From Anaerolineae bacterium (GTDB lineage Bacteria; Chloroflexota; Anaerolineae; Anaerolineales; Villigracilaceae), in contig JAFLCE010000020.1 of NCBI GenBank assembly GCA_017303655.1, forward strand, positions 1 through 51,244: 51,244 nt of DNA, read 5' to 3'. The first letter of the stretch is position 1; every line of letters starts with the position of its first letter. The notes beneath the pieces were generated by a model that made no database searches, was not told the origin of the DNA, and saw only the letters and a list, made by a program, of their open reading frames with translations. A program made the position numbers and the translations under genes. Of this stretch, positions 33,359 to 41,994 are shown one piece after another.

Positions 33359-33739
33359 TTAATCGGCAGCTTCAAACCCGTATCCTAGCAACTCTTCAAA
33401 GGATAAGTCAAAAATCGTATTGTCATCCAGATGAGTAACGACGAAAGATAGTCGGTGTAGCTCTTGTTCGATCTCAAATATCCTTTGGCAAAGTTGGTCG
33501 ATTTCCTGTCGCTCTTCGCTCGAAATATCATCCTTGCCATAAAGCACATAACCCATTCGCCCATGATGACTATAATCAGGCTTTGTGTTTCTGGTTAAGT
33601 AGGATCTGACTTTCTCGGGGTTTTGAATAAATTCATTCAATGTTTTATTCCGGCTATTTAAGCGAGACTCAAGCTGGGTTCTTCGGTTTGAAATTGCAGA
33701 CTTGATCTCCTTGCCTGTCTTTTTGAAAACGATGTTCAT
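33359..33739 (-). CDS. Small helical protein coupled to DUF1152 gene, unknown
   Basis: A 126-residue, mostly charged and helical protein (KKTGKEIKSAISNRRTQLESRL, then EERQEIDQLCQRIFEIEQELHRL, likely coiled coil) ending in an acidic segment. No family recognised. Its ATG overlaps the DUF1152 stop by four bases (ATGA), so the two are made together and may interact. Codon use is more AT-rich than in the flanking housekeeping genes. Confidence 0.65.
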   Translation of the reverse strand: MNIVFKKTGKEIKSAISNRRTQLESRLNSRNKTLNEFIQNPEKVRSYLTRNTKPDYSHHGRMGYVLYGKDDISSEERQEIDQLCQRIFEIEQELHRLSFVVTHLDDNTIFDLSFEELLGYGFEAAD

Positions 33740-34692
33740 ACAGGGATTTCCTTTCTAGGGCGGATGGTTTTGCAAGACTCACGAAATCTTTTTATCACTC
33801 CCATTACATCGGTTATATCATGGGTAGTCTTCATATCTTCACCATAAAGAATTCGTTCTGCGATCTGCGACACATGGAAACACCAGTAGGCCGCCATTAA
33901 TGGATTGATCCAAAGCTCACTATTTTGTGTTCGTGGAGTGGTGTGATGGTTGCCGTAATTTCCGGCGATGGCAGAAAGAATGGAACTTGTAACGATGCTA
34001 ATGTCTTGCGGCATGGCTTTGAATACATACTCGCTTGCTTCTCGGTACTTATTTACCTCAGGCATGTCATTTGTCAGTGAAAGCATACCTAGGTAGGCAT
34101 TACTTTTGATCAGATCCGATACGGCTTCCAGAAAATGCGCATGCGAAACTCCATGATAGTGATCGACTCCAAATCCGAGGTTAATTAATAGCTTCCTTTC
34201 AACGCTAGTTTGAGCAACGGCTATGATGGAACTGACATCTTCATAGGGTGTTCCTAACCCGCTTTCGTCTCCACGCATCAGACTGTCTGTGCCACCATCT
34301 ACAAGGATGATGGTATCCAGGGATAGAGATGTTATGAGCGCTTTATAGCTTTCAAGCAAAGGGATAACTCCCGTCTTTTCAAAGCAATAGATGGGTACAT
34401 CCTCTCCTTGACCCTGAAACCACTTAGAGAGAAAATGTTCAGGAAAATACCTGGTAAACGCGGGGGTATTTGCTGTTACCCGTAACATAGATGGAGACAA
34501 TCTGCCTTCTCCGGTCACTTGTGGGGGAGGCAGAAAAGAGAAGGAAAGGTTTGCTAAATGGACATTTTTCCCAGACGCTTTAAGCCCAAAATAAAGAGGC
34601 AGCCCGCTAAAAATGTCAAAACCACCACCTGCTCCAGCGATTAGGATATTTTGGGCGTTTTCTAATTCTGTGTAAATAGGAAGCTTTAGCAC
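33736..34692 (-). CDS. DUF1152 family protein
   Basis: A 318-residue protein recognised as DUF1152 from ILIAGAGGGFDIFSGLPLYFGL near the start and IILVDGGTDSLMRGDESGLGTPYED in the middle, with LGFGVDHYHGVSHAHFLEAV after it. The Gly-rich first motif looks nucleotide binding. Family function is unknown. I start it at GTG 34692 because AGGAGG lies six bases upstream; the ATG-less extension upstream has no site. It leads a two-gene coupled unit with the 126-residue protein. No mobile or defence gene is seen next to it. Confidence 0.78.
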   Translation of the reverse strand: MLKLPIYTELENAQNILIAGAGGGFDIFSGLPLYFGLKASGKNVHLANLSFSFLPPPQVTGEGRLSPSMLRVTANTPAFTRYFPEHFLSKWFQGQGEDVPIYCFEKTGVIPLLESYKALITSLSLDTIILVDGGTDSLMRGDESGLGTPYEDVSSIIAVAQTSVERKLLINLGFGVDHYHGVSHAHFLEAVSDLIKSNAYLGMLSLTNDMPEVNKYREASEYVFKAMPQDISIVTSSILSAIAGNYGNHHTTPRTQNSELWINPLMAAYWCFHVSQIAERILYGEDMKTTHDITDVMGVIKRFRESCKTIRPRKEIPV

Positions 34693-34897
34693 CGGTTTCC
34701 TCCTGTTGTTATTTGGTAGCACACCGAATCAGCTTTCCAAAAGTCGATTCGGTTAATTTTCTATGAGAAGATTATAGCTGATTAGGGTAATTTGGAGAAT
34801 TGATTGGTTTTGCGAGCAGTCTCCGGCTAGACTTTGAGCCGTGTTAGAAAATCGTAATAATAAAACCCCAATCTGCCGCGTCTAATAAACGGCTTGG

Positions 34898-34903
34898 TAT
34901 AAT
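34898..34903 (+). promoter_or_regulatory. Extended -10 of ftsH
   Basis: TGG-TATAAT, an extended -10 match, with start point expected near 34910, about 23 bases before the ftsH GTG. No good -35. The other sequence between 34693 and 34897 has a CCGAATC/GATTCGG stem near 34726-34753 and otherwise nothing I can name. Confidence 0.55.
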
Positions 34904-34932
34904 GCCACTGTTCGTCAAATCTGGAGGATTCC

Positions 34933-36792
34933 GTGAATTCCCGTAGTCAATCGTTTTTTGTGTACTTACTATTGCTCGTAGCCATCGGTGCCATGATCGT
35001 CATCGGTTTGCGAGACAGTTCCAACGCCACCGAGCCGCTCACGATTAGTGAAGTGGCGCGGATGATCCAAAGTGGTCAGGTTGCGCGCATCGTTATTGAA
35101 AGCGACAACACCATTCGCGTGGTAAAGGTCAATGGGTCTGAAGAGACCGCACTTGAATCACGTAAAGAGTCGGATACTTCTCTCATTGAACAGCTCCGCG
35201 ATTATGGCGTCACCCCTGAGCAGCTTACTGAAATGAACGTTGAAGTCAGTGCGCCCTCTGTGTGGGGCGGCGTCTTGAATGGTGCGTTGTATCTATTGCC
35301 TGTTCTCTTTATGGGTGGTTTGTTGTGGTTCATCTTCCGTCAGGCGCAGGGCAGCAACAATGCCGCCATGTCGTTTGGCAAGAGCCGTGCACGCATGTTC
35401 AGTGGGGAACATCCTACTGTGACCTTTGCTGATGTTGCCGGTGCGGATGAAGCCAAGCAGGAACTCGCGGAAATCGTCGAATTCCTCAAAGAGCCTCAGA
35501 AATTCATCCAACTTGGTGCTCGTATTCCCAAGGGTGTTTTATTGGTAGGTCCTCCCGGAACTGGTAAGACCCTGCTTTCAAAGGCAGTGTCTGGTGAAGC
35601 GGGTGTACCCTTCTTCTCCATCTCTGGTTCAGAATTCGTGGAAATGTTCGTGGGCGTGGGTGCAAGCCGCGTGCGCGATCTGTTCGACCAAGCCAAGCGC
35701 CATTCGCCTTGTATTATTTTTGTAGATGAAATTGATGCTGTGGGTCGTCAGCGTGGTGCGGGTCTCGGTGGTTCACACGATGAACGTGAGCAGACTCTCA
35801 ACCAAATGCTTGTTGAAATGGACGGTTTCGATACCGACACCAACGTCATTATCATTGCCGCCACCAACCGCCCCGACATTCTGGACCCGGCTCTGCTGCG
35901 CCCCGGTCGCTTTGACCGCCGCGTAACCCTCGACCGCCCCGATGTAAAGGGACGCGAAGCCATCCTCAAGGTACACGTCAAAGGCAAGCCCTTGGAACCC
36001 AATGCCGACCTCGCCTCTGTAGCGCGTGGCACACCCGGTTTCGCTGGCGCCGACCTTGAAAACCTCGTCAACGAAGCAGCGATTTTAGCTGCCCGCCGCA
36101 ATAAGAAATCCATCGGTCAGTCCGAATTGGAAGAAGCCATCGAACGCGTCGTGATGGGACCGGAACGCAAGAGCCGCCTCATCTCGGATGAAGAGAAGCG
36201 CATCATTGCCTACCATGAGGCTGGTCATGCCATCGTAGCCAATGCCATCGCTGAAGCCGACCCCGTCCAAAAAGTGACCATCGTCGGTCGCGGACAGGCT
36301 GGTGGCGTAACCTGGTTCCGCCCCGATGAAGACCGCATGCTCATGTCTCGCAAGAAGATGCTTGCCACACTCGCATACGCTTTGGGTGGTCGCGCCGCCG
36401 AAGAATTGATCTTCGACGACATTACCTCCGGCGCTTCGGGTGATATTGAACAAGTGACTCGCATGGCACGCGCCATGGTCACCCGCCTCGGCATGAGTGC
36501 GGAAATGGGCACACTTGCTTACGGACAAAAAGAAGAGATGATCTTCCTCGGGCGTGAGATCTCTGAACAACGCGATTACTCCGAAGCCGTTGCCGAACAG
36601 ATCGACCGCGAAGTTCGCAAGCTCGTGGAGGATGCGTACAAGCAAGCCAAGGCAACCGTAAAGAAATATCGCAAGCAGCTCGAACTGGTTGCCAAGAAAC
36701 TCCTCGAAGTCGAGTCCATCACCCGCGATGAGTTCGAAGCAATCTTCCCGCCCCCGTTCGGCAAGAAGAGCGGCACCCCGCAATTGACGTAA
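34933..36792 (+). CDS. ftsH: ATP-dependent zinc metalloprotease FtsH
   Basis: Membrane AAA protease for quality control. The 619 residues have two membrane helices (about 8-26 and 112-135) around an outer domain, then AAA: Walker A GPPGTGKT (206-213), Walker B FVDEIDA (265-268), SRH with [21 protein letters not shown], the pore motif [10 protein letters not shown], and the M41 protease site HEAGH (428-432) with third ligand Asp in [15 protein letters not shown] start with GGAGG six bases upstream. Ends at a junction with heptamer arrays around a terminator. Monocistronic. Confidence 0.97.
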   Translation: MNSRSQSFFVYLLLLVAIGAMIVIGLRDSSNATEPLTISEVARMIQSGQVARIVIESDNTIRVVKVNGSEETALESRKESDTSLIEQLRDYGVTPEQLTEMNVEVSAPSVWGGVLNGALYLLPVLFMGGLLWFIFRQAQGSNNAAMSFGKSRARMFSGEHPTVTFADVAGADEAKQELAEIVEFLKEPQKFIQLGARIPKGVLLVGPPGTGKTLLSKAVSGEAGVPFFSISGSEFVEMFVGVGASRVRDLFDQAKRHSPCIIFVDEIDAVGRQRGAGLGGSHDEREQTLNQMLVEMDGFDTDTNVIIIAATNRPDILDPALLRPGRFDRRVTLDRPDVKGREAILKVHVKGKPLEPNADLASVARGTPGFAGADLENLVNEAAILAARRNKKSIGQSELEEAIERVVMGPERKSRLISDEEKRIIAYHEAGHAIVANAIAEADPVQKVTIVGRGQAGGVTWFRPDEDRMLMSRKKMLATLAYALGGRAAEELIFDDITSGASGDIEQVTRMARAMVTRLGMSAEMGTLAYGQKEEMIFLGREISEQRDYSEAVAEQIDREVRKLVEDAYKQAKATVKKYRKQLELVAKKLLEVESITRDEFEAIFPPPFGKKSGTPQLT

Positions 36793-36890
36793 GAATGTAA
36801 ATCGTAATCCGTGATACGTAAAGAGCCTCCCGAAATTCGAGAGGCTCTTTTGATTCTTTTACAAATTACGCATTACGTTTTACGAACTAC
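36789..36890. repeat. Inverted pair of heptamer arrays around a terminator
   Basis: GTAA/GTGA cores recur at 36797, 36804, 36811 and 36818 (period 7, with one more at 36789), starting in the ftsH stop. After the hairpin, TTAC cores recur at 36859, 36866, 36873 and 36880 with CTAC at 36887, running into the stop of the ligase gene. The two arrays are in opposite orientation. Confidence 0.8.
36820..36850. terminator. Bidirectional terminator between ftsH and ligase gene
   Basis: AAAGAGCCTC (36820-36829) pairs with GAGGCTCTTT (36841-36850), extended by an inner CGAA/TTCG. T-run on the right; A-run on the left for the minus strand. Confidence 0.85.
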
Positions 36891-38587
36891 TTCCCGCCTT
36901 CTTTATGCTGCCTCACCAACTCACGGCGCAGGATCTTGCCGACCGTAGTCTTGGGCAATTCCGTGCGGAACTCGATATAACGCGGCACTTTGTAAGGCGC
37001 GAGGATCCCTTTGCAGTATTCCTTGAGTTCCTCTTCGGTGATCGACTCGCCGGGTTTGAGCACCACCCAGGCTTTGACCGTTTCACCGCTCTTCGGGTCA
37101 GGGATGCCGCCCACACCGACCTCCAATACTTTCGGGTTCGACATGATGGCTTCTTCCACTTCACGCGGCCACACCTGGAAACCACCCGGCTTGATCAATT
37201 CCTTCTTGCGGTCAACGATATAGAAGTAACCGTCTTCATCCATGCGGGCAATGTCGCCGGTGAAGAGCCAGGTCTTGCCGTCCTTCAACGTGCGCAGGGA
37301 ATTGGCGGTCTCAGTGGGCATATTGTGATAGCCCTTCATCACCTGCGGACCGTTGACGACGATCTCGCCGATCTCACCCAATTGCATTTCAGTTTCGCCG
37401 TCGTCAAGGCTGATGAGTTTCATGTCCACGTCTGGCAGGGGCATGCCAATCGACCCGGTCTTGTTCGCGCCGTTGAGTGGGTTGCAGGTCACGGCGGTCG
37501 GCGCTTCAGACATGCCGAAGCCTTCGAACACCTTGCCGCCTGTCAAACGCTCGAACTCTTCCTTGGTTTCACGCATCAGAGCCGCTGAACCGGAGATACA
37601 GGCTTTGATCGAAGAAAGATCATATTTACCGGCTTTTACATCCGGATGGTTGTTGAGCGCGTTATAAAGCAAAGGCACGCCGGGGAAGATGGTTGCCTTG
37701 TACTTGCTGATGTTATCGAGCACGTCCTTAAAATCACGTGCATTCGGTATCATCACCATCGTCGCGCCAGATGCCATGGCAAAGCTCATGCCCGCCACCA
37801 TGCCATACACATGGAAGAGCGGAATGCCCATCAGCACCACTTCCTTGCCTTCTTCCAAACCGGTCATCCACAACTTGATCTGCAAGGTGTTTGCCACCAC
37901 ATTGCGATGCATGGCAACTGCACCTTTCGGCACACCGGTCGTACCGCCGGAGTATTGGAAGAGCGCCGTATCGTCAGGCTGAATATCAATGGAGGGCTTG
38001 GGAGAACCGGCATGTTTTTTGAGCAGGTCCTGCATCCAGACATCAGAACTTTCAAGTTCATGCAGGCGGTCGCCGCCCTTCTTTTCTCGAAGCAGGGTGT
38101 ACAACACGCGAGTGACGGGAGGCAGGGCTTCCTTCAAATTTGAAACGATAATTTTCTTAAGGTTCGACTTATTCCGCACTTCCTTGAGCGTGTTATAGAA
38201 GCGAGTCAGAGTGAACATCACTTCGATACCCGCATCGTTCACGGGAGTAAGCACTTCTTCCACTGGGTAGGTAGGGTTCACTGCAACCACCACACCACCT
38301 GCTTTCAAAATGCCGAAAAAGGCGGCTACGAATTGCGGCAAGTTCGGCATAAAAATGCCAACCCGGTCGCCCTTCTTCACACCCATTTCCACCAGTGCCG
38401 CAGCCATTGCGTTCGACTGCTCGTTCATCTCCCGATATGAAATGACCGCACCCTTGAATATTGTACAGGCGCGGTCAGGATATTTGCGCGCAGCTTCTTC
38501 CAAAAAGTGAAACAGCGGCGCTTTCGGGTAATCGATTGTTTGTGGCACACCTTTATCATAATGCGCCAGCCAGGGTTTGTTGCTCAT
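36887..38587 (-). CDS. Long-chain fatty acid-CoA ligase (AMP-binding)
   Basis: Activates fatty acids to acyl-CoA through acyl-AMP. The 566 residues hold the ANL motifs: P-loop QYSGGTTGVPKGAV, EGFGMSEAPTAV, WLFTGDIARMDEDGYFYIVDR with the hinge after it, KKELIKPGGFQVWPREVEEA, and the catalytic lysine near the C-terminus in TVGKILRREL. Resembles FadD; chain length preference is not readable. GGAGGAAGT precedes the ATG. No other beta-oxidation gene is beside it. Confidence 0.92.
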   Translation of the reverse strand: MSNKPWLAHYDKGVPQTIDYPKAPLFHFLEEAARKYPDRACTIFKGAVISYREMNEQSNAMAAALVEMGVKKGDRVGIFMPNLPQFVAAFFGILKAGGVVVAVNPTYPVEEVLTPVNDAGIEVMFTLTRFYNTLKEVRNKSNLKKIIVSNLKEALPPVTRVLYTLLREKKGGDRLHELESSDVWMQDLLKKHAGSPKPSIDIQPDDTALFQYSGGTTGVPKGAVAMHRNVVANTLQIKLWMTGLEEGKEVVLMGIPLFHVYGMVAGMSFAMASGATMVMIPNARDFKDVLDNISKYKATIFPGVPLLYNALNNHPDVKAGKYDLSSIKACISGSAALMRETKEEFERLTGGKVFEGFGMSEAPTAVTCNPLNGANKTGSIGMPLPDVDMKLISLDDGETEMQLGEIGEIVVNGPQVMKGYHNMPTETANSLRTLKDGKTWLFTGDIARMDEDGYFYIVDRKKELIKPGGFQVWPREVEEAIMSNPKVLEVGVGGIPDPKSGETVKAWVVLKPGESITEEELKEYCKGILAPYKVPRYIEFRTELPKTTVGKILRRELVRQHKEGGK

Positions 38588-38664
38588 ACTTCCTCCATTG
38601 GTTTGTTGGACTTTTGAAGCTGAAACTTAAAAAGAAGTATATACGTGAAGATATTAAAAGTCAA

Positions 38665-39600
38665 TTACAACACTCCATTTTTAATTGAGTTACGGATTAG
38701 AGTTTCAATTTCATTGAGTAAATTTTCACTTGCCGGATGGAACCAGTGAATGCTCGGGTCAGACTCCTTGAACCAATTGGACTGTCTTCGCACAAAGATA
38801 CGCGTAATGCGCCTCATCTCCACTTTGGCTTGCTCCACCGTCATTGAGCCTTGTGCCACGCTGACGCATTCTCTGTACCCAATGGCAGACATGCTTGGTA
38901 ATGTGGGGGAGTAACCCCGTGCAAGCAGACCTTTGACTTCATCTACTAAGCCATTTGAGAACATCTTGTCGATGCGTTCATCCACACGTTGATACAACTC
39001 CTCGCGCGGGCGGGTTAAACCAATGGTCATTAACTGATAAGGCGAATCACCCGAACCACGCTGCTCAGAAAACCTTCGTCCTGTTGTGAAGATCACTTCC
39101 AACGCCCGTATCGTCCGGCGGACATTTCGCAAGTCAATGGCTTGTGCCGCTTCAGGGTCGAGTATTTTTAATTTGTCGTGTAGCCACTCTTTCCCTTTTT
39201 CTTGATTTAGCCTTTCTAATTCATCCCTCATCCTTTCGTTTGGCGTCACCCCTGGCGGACTCCACCCCTGCGTCACCGCACGGATGTATTGTCCTGTACC
39301 GCCTACTAGGAAAGGCAAGCGTCCACGGGTGTGAATGCCTGCAATAATGTCTTGTGCCATTTGTTGAAAGACAGCCAGACTTAGTGTTTCATCCGGGTTG
39401 ACGATGTCGATCAAGTGATGAGGGACGTGTGCCAGTTCTTCTTTTGACGGCTTGGCAGTGCCAATATCCATGCCGCGATAGAAGAGGCGCGAGTCAACAG
39501 AGACAATCTCACCCTGCATTTTTTCTGCGAGGCGAATCGCCAACTCCGTTTTGCCAACGGCAGTAGGACCAACGATGAGGACAACAGATAACTTAGGCAT
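38665..39600 (-). CDS. miaA: tRNA dimethylallyltransferase
   Basis: Adds an isopentenyl group to A37 of tRNAs reading UNN codons. 311 residues with P-loop VGPTAVGKTELA, VSVDSRLFYRGMDIGTAKP, HHLIDIVNPDE, LVGGTGQYIRAV, RNVRRTIRALEV and the C-terminal RRQSNWFK. The usual LLVGGT..Y and RQSNWF blocks are intact. It follows the small membrane protein by seven bases and is probably cotranscribed. Confidence 0.95.
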   Translation of the reverse strand: MPKLSVVLIVGPTAVGKTELAIRLAEKMQGEIVSVDSRLFYRGMDIGTAKPSKEELAHVPHHLIDIVNPDETLSLAVFQQMAQDIIAGIHTRGRLPFLVGGTGQYIRAVTQGWSPPGVTPNERMRDELERLNQEKGKEWLHDKLKILDPEAAQAIDLRNVRRTIRALEVIFTTGRRFSEQRGSGDSPYQLMTIGLTRPREELYQRVDERIDKMFSNGLVDEVKGLLARGYSPTLPSMSAIGYRECVSVAQGSMTVEQAKVEMRRITRIFVRRQSNWFKESDPSIHWFHPASENLLNEIETLIRNSIKNGVL

Positions 39601-39607
39601 ATAGAAT

Positions 39608-39898
39608 TTACTTTTTATTCCTGCTCATGTAGAAGCCTGTCATTGTGGCAATGCCAAATCCAATAACCAGATCAAGGATGAAGATGGGAAAGTTGAAATT
39701 ACTACGGTATGCGAAACCGCCTTGTTCAAAGAACACGAATGGGAAACCGGCACGGGAGATGGCGTCAGAGCAGCCACCAAGCCCAAAGAGGGCTGGCAAG
39801 CCACAGTCAGAGAAAAGAGCCGCGGCAAGGATATTGAGCAGGATAAAGCTTGAGAGTCCGATCAGGAATCCTTTGAGAAAATTTTTTCGTGGGGTCAT
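39608..39898 (-). CDS. Small two-helix membrane protein, unknown
   Basis: A 96-residue protein with a basic N-terminus (TPRKNFLKG), a membrane helix (about 10-28), a loop with two Cys (SDCGLPALFGLGGCSDAIS), and a second helix near 72-90. The paired Cys may form a disulfide outside the membrane. No family recognised. It sits seven bases upstream of miaA. Confidence 0.55.
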   Translation of the reverse strand: MTPRKNFLKGFLIGLSSFILLNILAAALFSDCGLPALFGLGGCSDAISRAGFPFVFFEQGGFAYRSNFNFPIFILDLVIGFGIATMTGFYMSRNKK

Positions 39899-39985
39899 AT
39901 CAATTTGGTTTCCATGTGACTTGATTTTAGATGTTTCTGGTAAACTTTTGCCACGATCTAATTTTACACCTCAGAGGATGCCCCA

Positions 39986-40834
39986 ATGATCAACTGGCAG
40001 GAACTTACCATTGATATGTTCGTGGAACAATTACGCATTGCCTATCACCGTACCTATGGAGATATTAATCCTGATTATGGGCGCATCGTCTGCTGGGTGG
40101 GTCGCCTTTCCCTTGAAAACATTTCCAATTCTGATGCGTTGTACCATGATATTGACCATACTATTATGGTGTCGCTTGCAGGGCTTTCGATCATTGAAGG
40201 GAAACATTTACGCGAAGGCGGCGTGACCCCTCAGGATTGGATGCGCTATATGATCGCCGTGCTTTGTCATGATATTGGATACGTAAAGGGCGTTTGCCGA
40301 AACGATACAACTGATCGGTTCGCGACTGGGGTTGGGGATGAAATGGTGTATGTGTCACCCGATGGCACGGATGTCGCGCTCACGCCGCATCACGTCAATC
40401 GCAGCAAAATGTTCGTGATGGAACGCTTCGGGTCTGGCTTGCTCGAAAAAATGGACAGGCATGTGGATGCCGAAGTGATCGCTTCTTATATTGAGATGAC
40501 ACGTTTCCCCTCTCCGAAAGGTGAAATGTACAACGACACAAAAGGGTTGGGCGGTTTGGTCCGTGCGGCAGATTTTGTCGGGCAATTGGGTGACCCAGAC
40601 TACCTGCGTAAGACGCCTGCTTTGTTCTATGAGTTTCAAGAGTTGGGTGTAAATGAAAAGATTGGTTATAAATCGCCGAACGATATGCGCAAGAATTACG
40701 CCAGCTTTTATTGGGAACAAGTCTACCCTTATCTTCAGGATGCGCTGGTCTACCTGCGCTTAACTGAGGATGGCAAGCAATGGGTGGCGAACATGCACTC
40801 GCACGTGTTTGACTCGGAACATACATATAAGTAA
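39986..40834 (+). CDS. HD-domain metal-dependent phosphohydrolase-like protein
   Basis: A 282-residue soluble protein with an HD-type metal site: YHDIDHT (His54, His58), AVLCHDIGYVKG (His95-Asp96) and LTPHHVNRSKMFV, followed by YIEMTRFPSP and LVRAADFVGQLGDPDY, which carries a late Asp. HD proteins hydrolyse nucleotides or cyclic nucleotides. The arrangement with H-x3-H before the HD pair suggests the PDE-like branch of the superfamily. Ribosome site is AGAGG about nine bases upstream. Monocistronic, ending in a strong terminator. Confidence 0.75.
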   Translation: MINWQELTIDMFVEQLRIAYHRTYGDINPDYGRIVCWVGRLSLENISNSDALYHDIDHTIMVSLAGLSIIEGKHLREGGVTPQDWMRYMIAVLCHDIGYVKGVCRNDTTDRFATGVGDEMVYVSPDGTDVALTPHHVNRSKMFVMERFGSGLLEKMDRHVDAEVIASYIEMTRFPSPKGEMYNDTKGLGGLVRAADFVGQLGDPDYLRKTPALFYEFQELGVNEKIGYKSPNDMRKNYASFYWEQVYPYLQDALVYLRLTEDGKQWVANMHSHVFDSEHTYK

Positions 40835-40835
40835 A

Positions 40836-40872
40836 AAAAAACTTCCGCAGGCTCAACCTGCGGAAGTTTTTT
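40836..40872. terminator. Bidirectional terminator
   Basis: A 16-bp perfect stem, AAAAAACTTCCGCAGG with CCTGCGGAAGTTTTTT, over a 5-nt loop between convergent genes ending at 40834 and 40895. Confidence 0.92.
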
Positions 40873-40894
40873 ATATACCTTGAGTAAATTTCTT

Positions 40895-41827
40895 TTAATA
40901 GGTGCGGATACGATCCGTGACTTCATCCAGTTTGGCAACTTCGTCATCACTCATGTGCCAGCCTGCGCCACCGGCGTTATCGGTTGCCTGCTTGGCATTC
41001 TTCGCGCCAGGGATGGGCAAAGCGCCTTTGCAGATGATCCAGTTCAAAGCAACTTGGGAAACGGTCTTGCCGTGAGTCTGAGCAACCTCTTGTAAGGTCT
41101 TGATCACAGGCGGCAGTTTCTTCAACAACTCAGCATAGCTTGAGCCGCGCACACCGGGCGGTGGGTTATCGGCTGAGTATTTTCCAGTGAGCAGTCCTTG
41201 CGCGAGAGGGGAGTAGGCAATGAAACGGATGCCTAATTCCTTACAGCGCGCTAACACGCCTTTCTTTTCTGCTTCACGATTGAGCAAGCTATACGGGAGT
41301 TGGTTTGACGCTAGCGGAATTCCCTGCTGTGCCAGCGCCGAATAAGCACGCAGCATGCGGCTCTCCCAAAAGTTCGAGACGCCCACCGTACGAGTCAGCC
41401 CAAGTTTTACGCATTCTGCCATGCCTTCCATCATGCTTTCGGGGCTGAGCAACGGCGAAGGCCAGTGGATCTGATACAGATCGACCGAATCCACACCCAT
41501 GCGCTCGAGGCTGGCTTTCAACGCGCGTGGGATAAAGCCCTTCGTCAGCCGCCAGGGCCAGGGGAAGAATTTTGTCGCGATCAAGACTGGTTGATCGGTT
41601 TCTTTTAAGAATTGACCCAGCAAACGCTCAGAACGCCCACTGCCATATACTTCTGCTGTATCCACAAAGCGGACGCCCATATTAAGGGAGACATCGAACG
41701 ACTCGCGAATGCCTTTGTCTGACTCCCCCGGCTGGTAGCCCCACACTACACGATCGCCCCATTGCCACGCACCCAACCCCATCTCGACCGCGTGTAAAAA
41801 TCTGGTTTCATTGCTGACTTCGTTCAT
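40895..41827 (-). CDS. Aldo/keto reductase
   Basis: NAD(P)H-dependent carbonyl reductase of the AKR fold, 310 residues. Catalytic set: Asp and Tyr in FVDTAEVYGSGRSE, Lys in VLIATKFFPW, His in LYQIHWPSP. C-terminal cofactor region GALPIPGAKNAKQATDNAGG contains the IPG-x-K pattern. Looks close to plant-like or YhdN-like general reductases; substrate unknown. AAGGAGA lies five bases before the ATG. Confidence 0.92.
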   Translation of the reverse strand: MNEVSNETRFLHAVEMGLGAWQWGDRVVWGYQPGESDKGIRESFDVSLNMGVRFVDTAEVYGSGRSERLLGQFLKETDQPVLIATKFFPWPWRLTKGFIPRALKASLERMGVDSVDLYQIHWPSPLLSPESMMEGMAECVKLGLTRTVGVSNFWESRMLRAYSALAQQGIPLASNQLPYSLLNREAEKKGVLARCKELGIRFIAYSPLAQGLLTGKYSADNPPPGVRGSSYAELLKKLPPVIKTLQEVAQTHGKTVSQVALNWIICKGALPIPGAKNAKQATDNAGGAGWHMSDDEVAKLDEVTDRIRTY

Positions 41828-41916
41828 CGTGTCTCCTTGATGTTGCGCCCGATTTTATCTTAAAAAATCACTTCCATCTTGATTTCGGGTTACAATTCGG
41901 CTCGCTAAAATTTCAT

Positions 41917-41994
41917 ATGGAACTCATGGAACGAGATCTCCTCACTTTGGAGGTAAGTGGATATCGCTCCCGGAGTTCCGGGAGGTTCCCGTGA
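41917..41994 (+). CDS. 25-codon leader ORF overlapping rnc
   Basis: ATG 41917 opens 25 codons (MELMERDLLT at the start, SSGRFP at the end) whose TGA (41992-41994) overlaps the rnc GTG (41991-41993). There is no strong Shine-Dalgarno in front, so it might be leaderless or weak. Its reading would melt the hairpin that hides the rnc ribosome site, so it could couple rnc translation. Confidence 0.4.
   Translation: MELMERDLLTLEVSGYRSRSSGRFP
41919..41985 (+). promoter_or_regulatory. SD-masking hairpin with competing pairing before rnc
   Basis: CTCCCGG (41967-41973), loop AGTT, CCGGGAG (41978-41984) is an exact 7-bp GC stem that buries the rnc Shine-Dalgarno GGGAGG (41980-41985). GGAACTC at 41919-41925 is exactly complementary to GAGTTCC at 41973-41979, so pairing there would break the masking stem and free GGGAGG. 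Confidence 0.55.

Noticed and set aside
36085-36783. Minus-strand open frame of 232 codons
   Set aside because: Antisense to the ftsH protease domain; no start site and no recognisable protein.
36789-36890. CRISPR-like regular repeats
   Set aside because: Units are 7 nt with no spacers of 25-45 nt, and no cas genes are present.
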